The notes beneath the pieces were generated by a model. It had not been told where the DNA came from. It did no database searches and was given only the letters and a program-made list of their open reading frames with translations. Below, one piece after another: positions 1-8,970 of a stretch of 64,000 nt of DNA. The DNA comes from Linum tenue (taxonomy: Eukaryota; Streptophyta; Magnoliopsida; Malpighiales; Linaceae): the NCBI GenBank assembly GCA_946122785.1, contig CAMGYJ010000006.1:46024066-46088065 (forward strand). Reading direction: 5' to 3'. How positions within the stretch are numbered: position 1 is the stretch's first letter; each line of letters starts with the position of its first letter. The position numbers were made by a program, and so were the translations under genes.

Positions 1-130
1 AACATCCCAAGGCCATCAACAGTTGAAATCAAGGGTGGTTGTCGCGGCTATCAAATATCTAATTGAGGAGCAGCCCGACCTGAAGGTGAAAACCATCATC
101 ACCGACATTTCTAGTCGTTATGGTTATATC

Positions 131-950
131 CAAAAGCAGTCAAAATCGGGATTTTACCCAAAATCGGAAACTGAGGTAAAATCGGGATCGTAAAATCGAA
201 TTGTAGAATCGTAGGATTTTAAGTACCACATAGAAATTAACATATAATAATATTAATAAGGTAAATCATTAAAAACACAAAGACATATATTTAAAGTGAT
301 AATTTTTAAGATTAATGTTCCAAAATCATCATTTTAATTGTTATTTAATGCGTAACTCGAAATAATTTATGAGGAATGGATAGAGCTCATGAGATTTTGC
401 TCTTGTTTTTCATGTTGTGTTTAGGTAGTTTAACTCAAAGTAGTATTCGGACATCGTCTACTAAGCATAATTAAAACTAAGAATAAGTGAACTCCAATAA
501 GAATTTTAATGTCATTGGTTTGGTACAACTATATTCATTAATCAATTAATTTATTAATAATGATGTTAATTCTTTCGTACTTACAATATTATGACAACTA
601 TTTTACCGATGATTTAAACAAGGGGAAGGGAAAGTGGTTGACCGAACCCTAACTGGGATATTTTTTCTTTTCAAATGTTCTTTTAATAGGAAAAATATCT
701 GACAAAATCCCGTCATTGCCCTTTCCACCGAAACAGTTCTGCTTATTTTGAATTGGCTCAAACTGCCTATTTTGTTCACATAGGATCAAAATCCCGATTT
801 TGGTACGATTTTACGATTTTAACGATTTTAATCCCGATTTTGAACGATTTTAAGGTCCATCGATTGTATATTAAAATCAGGATCGGAATCCCTAAGTAAA
901 ATCCTAAAATCCTACGATTTTACGATTAAAATCCCAATTTTGATTGCATT
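131..950. mobile_element. Non-autonomous TIR element, AAAATCG-rich family, copy 1
   Basis: An 820-bp AT-rich insertion that splits the MULE transposase reading frame. It is bounded by a 9-bp direct repeat GGTTATATC (122-130 and 951-959), and the host frame continues across the gap once one repeat is removed. The ends are imperfect inverted repeats: GCAGTCAAAATCGGGATTTT near the left end, and GCAATCAAAATTGGGATTTT on the reverse strand at the right. The subterminal regions are dense in short AAAATCG / CGATTTT motifs on both strands. It has no coding capacity. The 9-bp duplication fits the Mutator superfamily. The same element lies in opposite orientation at 12408-13260. Confidence 0.85.
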
Positions 951-1607
951 GGTTATATCATTAACTACAAGAAGGCGTGGCATGGGAAACAGAAAGCAAT
1001 GGACGTCGTATTTGGTGACTGGGAAGAATCATATGCATTCCTTCCCAAATTGATTTTGGCGTTGGAGGTGTCTAACCTTGGCACCATTTTCTCATCTCGC
1101 TACCAAGATGAAGAAATTCAGCCGCCGGTGCCTGGTAACAAGCACCATTTCAAGCGTCTTTTCTGGGCATTCAAGCCATGTATTGATGGTTTTCCATTCT
1201 GTGTTCCTGTGATTCAAGTTGATGGAACATTCCTTACCGACAAGTACAAGGGTACTCTACTGATCGCGAGCGGAGTAGATGCAAATAGAGCAGTATATCC
1301 ATTAGCCTTTGCCATTGTGGAGGGAGAGAATACCGATAGCTATGAATGGTTCTTCAGACAAATTCAACTCAAAGTCACCAGGCGGACGAACCTAACTATC
1401 ATCTCAGATCGCCACGCTGGTATACAGGCTGCTATCTTAGGCTTGGATCCAACCTGGAACTAGTCACAGAGATGGTGCATACGTCATTTCAAGAGCAACT
1501 AGAACCATCATTTCAAGCGAAAGAAGTTTGTTGATAGTTTATGGTGGATCGGTAAGCGTTCTATTTAATTGTTATATATATTTTGTCAACTGGATAAAAC
1601 GAGGACT

Positions 1608-1819
1608 AAATCAATACAATACAACAGTTATTTAGACTCTTTCTATAGTAATGCATGCCTAAGAAAATGGGGTTTTAAGCGATCATCATGATCCTCCCAT
1701 TTCTTGGGAAAGTCGGGTTTTAAGCGATCCTCGGATCCCCCCTTTTTCTGTCAAACAGGCTGTGTTTCTAAGGATATGTATACCTCTGCTAAGAGTCTTA
1801 CGAGTGTACTTGTATTGAG
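1608..1819 (+). repeat. 210-bp dispersed repeat inside the MULE intron
   Basis: This segment lies entirely within the transposase intron 1552-1867. It recurs in reverse complement at about 6959-7171, inside intron 2 of the PMD pseudogene. Shared landmarks in order are AATCAATACAATACAA, TTTAGACTCTTT, AAGCGATCATCATGATCC, GGATCCCCCCTTT, GTGTTTCTAAGGA and CTTACGAGTGTACTTGTATT. Both copies have the same orientation relative to the transcript that holds them. It has no coding potential. It is probably a MITE core; the flanking inverted repeats are visible only around the second copy. Confidence 0.75.
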
Positions 1820-2745
1820 GGTAAGGTCGGTCTTGCTTACCTTACGCTTTTGTTTGATATTAATCAGCTGTCGCTTACCAAGAGAAGAAATTTAAAGAGA
1901 AGATGTAGAATATCCGTCAGCTATGCCCTAAAGGTGCGCAGTGGCTTGATCAACATGAACTTGCAATGTGGACATTTCATAAGGACGGAGGTGCCAGATG
2001 GGGTATTGCCACAACGAACTCAAGCGAGAGTATCAACAACGTCTACAGGGAATGTCGTGCACTCCCCATCTCTGCAATTGTTGAGATGACATTCTGGAAA
2101 ACAAATGGATGGTTCGTCAACCGTCTCCACTGGTGTGAGAAGAGGGAGGCACAGGGTAAGGTACACTCCGATCATGCCACAAAAATAATGGAAAAAGATA
2201 ATCGGAAGAGCTCTCGTCACAAAGTCACTATTATGAACCGAAATGTTGGCGTGTATTCGGTCGAGACTGGGCACTGGGAGGATGGGAGACGTGGGGGTCA
2301 TCGCCATGAAGTCACCGTCAAATTTAGGACTAAAAAAGGGGAGTGCTCTTGTCAGAAGTATCAGGGTAGAGGTATACCTTGTTCCCATGCAATGGCTGTA
2401 ATAAAGCACAGGAGCAAGGACCCTTGTCATTTCGTCAGTCCGTTCTTGAACATCGACTAACTAAAGAGCAGTTATCGTACGAGTTTCCGTGCATTGCCGG
2501 ATGAAGCTTACTTGCCAGTTTATGAGGGTAAGGTCATCATTCCACCAATTGGTCTTAGGCGGGAAACAGAGCGCCCGCGGGTAAAAAGGATTCCAAATGA
2601 GATGGATCAAAGTGGAAGACCACCGCGAGGGCCAAGGCGGTGTTCCATATGCAAAGTACCAAGGCATGATAAACGAAAATGTCCCGGACCAATTGGTCCT
2701 CAAAATCTAGGGCCCGATGTGGTGAACCCGGATAATGGCACATAG

Positions 2746-3250
2746 ATTGATTTCATGCATTTTAACAAAGTGTATTAATTTCAATGGTTACGTACTTGTA
2801 TTTTGTGTGTTTAAATGACATTGGAGATTTGCAAAATTAACACACTTCGATGCAATGTTCCATCTTTTTGAATAAACACATCACGAACACAAACACACTA
2901 CATGATGAAGTAAAAAATAACTTCAAATAAAAACAAATTGTTCAACTTAATTTAAACCAAACATAACTTGAAATAAACACAACTTGTCACACTCATGCAT
3001 TATTTCGACGATTTGCCCTCTGTTTCCTTGTGCGATGGGCGACTGGTCCACTGGGTGTAATAGGGGTTGGAAGTGGTGGCAGATTCCTATTCACCGTAGA
3101 AGGGCGCTGGTCCGTGCTATGCCTCCGCGTTGCCGTGGTAAGTGGCCCCTCCGTGTGTGGCCGAGGACTATCCATGCTCATACAGTAGGGAGTGGACTGC
3201 CATTGTTGTTGTGATCAATGCAAATGTGAGAAGTCTTGGTGGGGGATTGA
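2746..3250. other. Intergenic gap between two convergent transposon genes
   Basis: AT-rich spacer between the 3' ends of the MULE transposase (+) and the PMD gene (-). It presumably holds both 3' ends and polyadenylation signals. No coding exon or repeat was recognised; the open stretches here have no family resemblance. Confidence 0.5.
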
Positions 3251-3985
3251 TTATGAACCATCGGCCCAAGTAGCTGAGGATGTGGCGCCATGAAATGTAC
3301 TTGGCTGAGGATCATACTGGAAACTGGGCCGAAGCTTGTATTGGAAACTCGACCAGGGATCATAGTGGCTACCGGGCGTGGGATCGTAGTGGAAACTGGG
3401 GCGAGGATCATGTTGAGTACTGGCGTCGTAGAAAGCACTTGGTCGGGGATCGTAGTGAAAAATCGACCGGGGATCATACTGAGTACTCGACCCTGCACCG
3501 GTGTACACCTCCAATGGAGTAGGCACCTTCCACGCCTCAATCGGCTTGATCTCCGGCACGTGAGATCGATCCCTTGTAGCCTTGTTTGGCCTTCTATGGA
3601 CCGGCGGAGGCACGTGGGGGATATCCTCCGCACCGGCCGCGGTGTAACTGGGGAAACTGGCGGGTATCTGTGATGGTCACGTGAGCGCGCTCCCATACAG
3701 CAAGGAGACTGTTCGCAATCCTTCGAATGAGCCCTACCTCTCGACCAGCAGCCGAATGATCTGCAATACGAGCGAGGTCGTGTATACGCTCGATGCCATC
3801 AACCTAAATTGAAGAAATTAACAACGTGAGCCATTTAAGAAGTGCACTGCATGCCTAAATAAATAGACTGAATTACTTACCAAAGCTCCGTCCGCCGCAC
3901 CTTCGTGGGTCATGTAATGAACAGATTGTCTTCGGTATGTTTCCATGTATGGGTCATGGTAGCCCATCCGCCCCACATCTGATCA

Positions 3986-4023
3986 CGTCACAATATCCTG
4001 ATCCCGTCACAATATCCTGATCT
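3986..4023 (-). repeat. 19-bp tandem duplication that breaks PMD exon 5
   Basis: Two adjacent 19-bp units with 18/19 identity, each beginning CGTCACAATATCCTGATC on the + strand. A length of 19 is not a multiple of three, so the duplication shifts the PMD frame exactly where the family-typical reading moves from WNVRQDQDIV to MGYHDPYMETYRR. It is a replication-slippage type lesion. Confidence 0.85.
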
Positions 4024-5485
4024 TGCCTAACGTTCCACAGAGCGATCAATTCTCCAAACTCCTCCGGCCAATTAGTAGATCCTTGTCGACCATCTTTCCC
4101 GCGGTACCCCCTTTGACTCGCCGGGACTTCCAATGGTAGGCATTGCTCAGGTCCGAATTGTCGTAGACATCGATCCGGAAAGTGCCACTCCACTATATGG
4201 TGGCAGATTAGTGGAACTCGGGTGCACCATTGACCGGGATGCAACGGGAACTTGTGGACGTGATGCGCGACAATGTGTTCTGGATACGGATCAAACTTAA
4301 GCTACGAAAGTGCAGATAAAATGGACCATTAAGAAACATAATAATATAAGTTGAAAATAAAGCAAGAAGTAATAGTGTATTATGATGGTCACCTCTGCTT
4401 CCCAAAGGCGATCCAGCCTCCTACAATACTTCTCCAACTTATGCGCTCCTAGGTTGTCGCATGTTTTTTCACCAAGCCACCTATTAATTCCAAAAAGTAC
4501 ATCATGTTAATACATAATAAAAATTTCATTATAAAATACCCAATTAGTAAAAAAAGGTGAGAACTATGAGCGGGATAGAAAATATTTACCTACAACCATA
4601 AGCTTCATGTCGTAGGGGATGGTCGGGTCCCCATTCATTGTCGGGGTCTACCTTCGGCGCAATCCATAGCAAATGCTCCCAAGCCCAAAATTGGACGATG
4701 AACATGACCCCATCAATCTCCTTCGCCGCTCTCGCACTAGCATTACAGAGGGAGCGGTAGAGATGAGCTAGGCAAGTAGATGCCCAACTCAGGTTTCCCA
4801 TATCATCCCAACGCCCAAGTATGATCTTCAACCATGAATTTCTGATTAAATTGTTGGATTTCTTGGGGAAGAAAACTCATTCGATCATGCCGAGGATGTA
4901 GATACGTGCATAAATGTCTTTATCACGCTCTGAACTTTCCTCTGTGAGGGGAATGCCTCCGAACTCAGGGTTGTGCTTACGCCTAATCTCCGCTGTCAAC
5001 CAAGTGATGGATACTTGGCCCTTCGACAATGGTGGATTACCATCCGCATCGTGATCTCCCTTTTCTGGCGGACACAACCTGGTGACCGTCCTTATAAAAT
5101 GCTGCCAATCACTCATATGGGCAACAACTTTAGGTGGTGGCATAGAGTCCACACAAATAACATCACCATCGATGGGCAAATCGGTTAGGATGGCGATGTC
5201 CTTAAGCGTGATGGTGTACTCGCCTTCACGAAAATTGAAGCAGTGTGTCTCCTTTCACCATCTCTCTACCAATGTTTTGATGAGTTGGCGGTCGATCTTG
5301 ATTCCATTAAAGTGCCTAATCGAATCCAATCTTGCCCTTTTTAGAAAGGGTAAGATGACGTCGTTCCATTCAAGCACATTCGTCGTGCCCCTATAGCGGA
5401 CTATATGGTATGCATCCTAGAGAAGAATTTAACTTTCACTATAAGTTGATGATTTATACATACATACATATATATATATATATAT

Positions 5486-5855
5486 GGTGCCTTCTACGGT
5501 ACCCCGGGTGAAATCCGAGGTACCGCATACCTTGAGTATGAAAACACTATCTAGACCTCGAATTAGCAGGATTTTTGGGCATGATACTATACCCTAACCC
5601 TTAATGAGTGAACCCTATGTCCTAATTTTCTAAATCATAAACTATAAACCCTAAGATGGTGCATTGATTTTTTTTATCTATATTTGGACGAATCATAACC
5701 GTCGATTATTGTTTCTAATTAAATTGATCTTGGGGTATAAGATTTAGAGAAATAAGACCTAGATTTGAATCTTTAAGGGTAAGAGTACAGTATCATGTCC
5801 GAAACATCAGTCAATTCAAGTTCTGGATAGCATTTTCTTACTCAAGGTATGCGGT
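5486..5855 (+). mobile_element. MITE, GGTACC-palindrome family, copy A (right end truncated)
   Basis: Begins CCTTCTACGGTACCCCGGG next to an AT tract and ends at ACTCAAGGTATGCGGTA, short of the outer terminus. Its interior (CCCTAACCCTTAATGAGTG, GACGAATCATAACCGTCG) matches copy B in inverted orientation. In intact copies the terminal inverted repeat is about 75 bp and itself contains two GGTACC sites around GGGTGAAATCC. It is non-coding. Confidence 0.8.
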
Positions 5856-5877
5856 ATATATATGTATATATATATAT

Positions 5878-6280
5878 GGGGAGTTCTATGGTACCCAGGT
5901 TGAAATCCGGGGTACCGCATACCTTAAGTAAGAAAACCCTATCTAGAACTTGAATTGACTGATCTTTCGGACATTATACTCTACTCTAACCCATAAAGAT
6001 CAAAATCTAGGTCTTAATTCACTAAATCTTATACCCCAAGATCAATTTAATTAGAAACAATAATCGACGGTTATGATTCGTCCAAATATAGGCAAAAAAA
6101 GTAATGCTCCATCTTAGGGTTTATAGTTTATGATTTAGATAATTAGGACCTAGGGTTCACTCATTAAGGGTTAGGGTATAGTATCATGCCCAAAAATCAT
6201 GCTAATTCGAGGTCTAGATAGCGTTTTCATACTCAAAGTATGCGGTACCCCGGATTTCACCCGGGGTACCGTAGAAGGCA

Positions 6281-6282
<2 letters not shown>
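5878..6282 (-). mobile_element. MITE, GGTACC-palindrome family, copy B (complete)
   Basis: A 405-bp copy in inverse orientation to copy A and only 22 bp away across an AT tract, so A and B form an almost symmetric ~0.8-kb inverted repeat. The ends are GGGGAGTTCTATGGTACC and GGTACCGTAGAAGGCACC. It is flanked on both sides by TA repeats, suggesting insertion at TA-rich sites. It has no coding capacity. Confidence 0.83.

Positions 6283-6330
<48 letters not shown>
6283..6330. repeat. AT dinucleotide microsatellite
   Basis: An almost pure (AT)n tract of about 48 bp between MITE copies B and C. A second (AT)n tract follows copy C at about 6739-6772. The apparent Tyr-Ile-rich open frames on both strands here are products of this simple repeat, not genes. 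Confidence 0.95.
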
Positions 6331-6332
6331 AT

Positions 6333-6736
6333 GGTGGCTTCTATCGTACCTTGGGTAAAATCTAGGGTACGACATACCATGAGTAAAAAAATGCTATCTA
6401 GACCTCGAATTAACCGGATTTTTCGAAATGATACTATACTCTAACCCTTGATGATTGAAACCTAGGTCTTAGATTTCTAAATCAAAGAGCCTAATCCCTA
6501 AGATTGTGCCTGTAATTTGTTGCATATATTTCGACAAATCATAGCTGTTGATTTTTGTTTCTAATTAAATTGATCTTAGTGCATGAGATTTATAAAACTA
6601 AGACCTAGATTTTAATCCTTAAAGGTTTGGGAATAATATCAGACGCCAAACTATGCTCAATTCGAGGTCTAGATATCATTTTTTTACTCAAGGTATGTCG
6701 TACCCTAGATTTTACCCAAGGTACGATAGAATCACC

Positions 6737-6738
<2 letters not shown>
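6333..6738 (+). mobile_element. MITE, GGTACC-palindrome family, copy C (diverged)
   Basis: Same layout as copies A, B and the 13679-14078 copy, but more diverged: ends GGTGGCTTCTATCGTACC and GGTACGATAGAATCACCC, with the shared internal blocks CTATCTAGACCTCGAATT and CTAATTAAATTGATCTTAG. It is about 406 bp, non-coding, and lies between AT tracts in the PMD intron. Confidence 0.78.
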
Positions 6739-6778
<40 letters not shown>

Positions 6779-6875
6779 AGATGCAATGTTAATTAAATCA
6801 AGGTTGTTTTAGAGAAATATACATTATCTAATAAACATTAATTTTAACATAACTAAAATAATTTTCAAAATTTAA

Positions 6876-7236
6876 GTACATTATTTTTTGTACACATACA
6901 CATAAAATCAAATATATTATTTTTTTTAATCGTATTGATTATTTTCAATAATTTAAAGCAATACAAGTACACTCGTAAGATTCTTAGGAGAGGTATACAT
7001 CTCCTTAGAAACACAGTCTTTTTTAAAAAAAAAGGGGGGATCCAAGGATAGCTTAGAACCCGATTTTTCCAGGTCATGGGGGGATCATGATGATCGCTTA
7101 AGACCCCATTTCCTTAGACATGCATTTCTTTATAAAGAGTCTAAATAAGCATTGTATTGTATTGATTTAAATTATTGAAAATAATCAATATGATTAACAA
7201 TTAATTAAATTATTGTACAAAAAAATAAATTACTTT
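6876..7236. mobile_element. MITE with ~30-bp and outer inverted repeats
   Basis: The inner inverted repeat pairs TATTGATTATTTTCAATAAT (near 6934) with its complement near 7170. An outer pair matches AAGTACATTATTTTTTGTAC (near 6879) with GTACAAAAAAATAAATTACTT (near 7214). The core is the 210-bp repeat shared with the MULE intron at 1608-1819. Exact ends and target duplication were not resolved. Confidence 0.55.
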
Positions 7237-7540
7237 AACAAAATACAAATTACAAGTGATGATAAATAATATGTACCTTGTGGTTGTTCCAAACTTCTCT
7301 TGAACGATGATTGGCTTGATCGTATAAAATAGTCGGATCAATCGGTCCTTGATCAACATAATATCGTTGATTGTATATATCAACATCCGGCCCAACCTAC
7401 GATAGCATAACAACAACATAAATCAATTAGTATATAAATTAAATAAATCATTATAACAACAACAACAATTGGGTAAAAAGAGTACGTACCGCTTGATAAT
7501 CATCATAGTAAATACCCTCTTCTTGAATAAAATCGGCCAT

Positions 7541-7990
7541 TTTTTCAGAATCCGGACTGAGATTCAACAGTTTTTTAGTGAAAACCAAAAGAAAAAGTTT
7601 TTTGAAGGCAGATCGGACTTAGCCGCAACCAACAAAACAACTAATTCTAAGGTTTTTGGGTGAGGAGGGGGGTGGGTAGAGTGAGGAGTTAGAGAGAGAG
7701 GAATGGGGGTTTGGTGTGCAGAAAATGGGAGGAGGGTGGGGTTTATATAGGGACGAAATCGCATGCTGGAGGGGCGGTTTCGTCTTTTTACCCCACTTAA
7801 AACCGCGCTTCCAGCGCGCGGTTTACGTTCCCCAAAGCGCCAACCGCGCCTCGGGGCAAGGGTTTGACTGAGCGACGCGGATCACTGAGCTGGCGAGCGG
7901 TTTGGCCGTCAGATCGCCTCCTCATCGCGCGGTCGCATGGGCCAATACTTTATAGCATAGTAGAAGTGCTCATACTTAATAGGCTTACAA
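7541..7990 (-). promoter_or_regulatory. PMD upstream region with TATA box and GC-rich tract
   Basis: On the minus strand a TATATAAA-type box (plus-strand TTTATATAGG near 7741) lies about 200 bp upstream of the PMD start codon. Farther out, 7770-7950 is much more GC-rich than its surroundings and carries repeated AACCGC / GCGGTT and GCGCG motifs. It may be the terminal region of the MULE that carries the PMD gene. The matching left terminus would lie outside the window, so this cannot be tested here. Confidence 0.45.
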
Positions 7991-8650
7991 TGTTAGATAT
8001 CAAACTATTTTACATTTAGTTATATTCGTTGTTATTCCAATTAATAGTCATAATTAATCATTTAGAAGCATTATAAAAGACCATATCAGTATTTGGAATC
8101 AAGGACATTAATTTTGCAAGGTGGTGATAATTAAATTATGGCTACCTATGTATGCAACAAAAAAATGTGAAATTACCTTAAGATATGAAAATAGCTTTCA
8201 TTTGTAACATACGTCACGGAATTCATATCCAATATACCTAACTATTAAATTAAAAATATTTTTATTATTCCCAAGATTAACAAAATTATAAAAGGTTCAT
8301 TTAAATCTCTAAGAACATATTTGATTTGATCATATGGGGCTTCGGTTTCCTTTTTTCATTGTTTTAAAGAGAATTCATTATATAAAAAGGACTTGAATTA
8401 ACAATCTAAACCGAATCAATATGTATTCAATTTGACTCCAATCAAACAATCCACTTAAGTTCTATTCAGTCAGATGTATACTTGATTGTTTAGCATTATC
8501 CACTGCAGAGCTCGGGCCAATTATTTAGTCATGTACTTAGTGGTTAATTAGCTCCTATTATGTAGCAACATGGGATAGCTTTCAGTTGTGGAGTGCGTAT
8601 AAATTACCACTCTCATATCTAATGCAAATAACCATATTCCAACAATTACA
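7991..8650 (+). mobile_element. Ty1/copia LTR (5' LTR)
   Basis: Begins TGTTAGATATCAAAC and ends ATTACA directly before a tRNA-iMet primer binding site. The right end is firm because of the PBS; the left end is chosen from the TGTTAGATATC consensus start and is less certain. No matching 3' LTR occurs in the window, so the element has lost its 3' part. Confidence 0.6.
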
Positions 8651-8662
8651 TGGTATCAGAGC
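8651..8662 (+). promoter_or_regulatory. Primer binding site for tRNA-iMet
   Basis: TGGTATCAGAGC is the classic plant copia primer binding site, complementary to the 3' end of initiator methionine tRNA. It lies immediately after the LTR end and 135 bp upstream of the gag start codon. Confidence 0.9.
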
Positions 8663-8970
8663 ATCGATTATGATCTGCTTAACACTAAAATCTGCTTCCC
8701 ACACGTCTTCTTTCTTCCTCTATTTTCCTTCTTCTCTACCAATCGCACTGGACAGGCTCCACTCTCTCTTCTGCATTTCTTTCTTCCTCACGTCACGATG
8801 ACCACCAACTCCGGCGAGCCCGTTATCAATGTTGACGATGTCAATACAACCATCACGCTGAATCCAGCTTCACAGCTCCCACCAAACTTTCCCATGATAA
8901 CTTTCCCACCTGGCTGTCCAACTTTTCACTCTTCTCTGAGGCCTCGACCTTCTAAGATTTCTTGATGCCG

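Larger units (their letters stand above)
2..2745 (+). pseudogene. MULE (Mutator-like) transposase, decayed, two exons
   Basis: Cut-and-paste transposase of the MuDR class. Reading begins at base 2, so the N-terminus lies outside the window, is interrupted by an 820-bp insertion (131-950) and resumes at 951. The MULE core shows the VDGTF motif (first catalytic Asp) and IISDRHAG (second Asp). A SWIM zinc finger (CSCQKYQ..CSH) is encoded near 2350-2390 and a CCHC knuckle (CSICKVPRHDKRKC) near 2640-2685. An intron at 1552-1867 (GGTAAGC donor, AATCAG acceptor) restores the frame. In-frame stops lie at 1461-1463, 1500-1502, 1906-1908 and 2458-2460, so no full protein can be made. It converges on the PMD pseudogene at 3251-7540. 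The family call is secure; the identity of the complete parent element is not visible. Confidence 0.92.
5417..7276 (-). other. PMD intron 2, an insertion hotspot
   Basis: A 1.86-kb intron of the PMD pseudogene (acceptor CTAG at 5417-5420 and donor GTACAT at 7271-7276 on the minus strand). It holds three copies of one ~400-bp MITE family, AT dinucleotide tracts and a further MITE. The other introns of the same gene are 78-109 bp, so almost all the extra length is inserted DNA. Confidence 0.8.
3251..7540 (-). pseudogene. Plant mobile domain (PMD / MAIN-like) gene, six exons, broken
   Basis: Exons in transcript order: 7490-7540 (ATG at 7540), 7277-7396, 4590-5416, 4393-4480, 3881-4301 and 3251-3802. 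All introns are GT..AG, and phases match except where mutated. The protein resembles the 'serine/threonine phosphatase 7 long form homolog' / MAIN-like family. Diagnostic stretches are LTDLPIDGDV, NLSWASTCLAHLYRSL, QFWAWEHL, HEAYGCRW, VPLICHHIVEWHFPDR and YMETYRR..YMTHEGA. There is a Tyr/Pro-rich tail with about nine YDP-type units. Defects are stops at 5255-5257 and 4877-4879, a 19-bp tandem duplication at 3986-4023 that shifts the frame in exon 5, and a further frame change in exon 6. PMD domains are known both in host genes and in MULE or gypsy elements. Its position facing a MULE transposase suggests the transposon-borne form, which is inference. Confidence 0.88.

Noticed and set aside
3178..3696. 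172-codon minus-strand frame rich in Ile-Pro repeats
   Set aside because: It is an alternative frame over the PMD tail exon; the YDP-rich frame continues the PMD protein better.
6171..6444. Open frames on both strands with long Tyr-Ile runs
   Set aside because: They translate the AT dinucleotide tract between MITE copies; no conserved domain, and the strands mirror each other.
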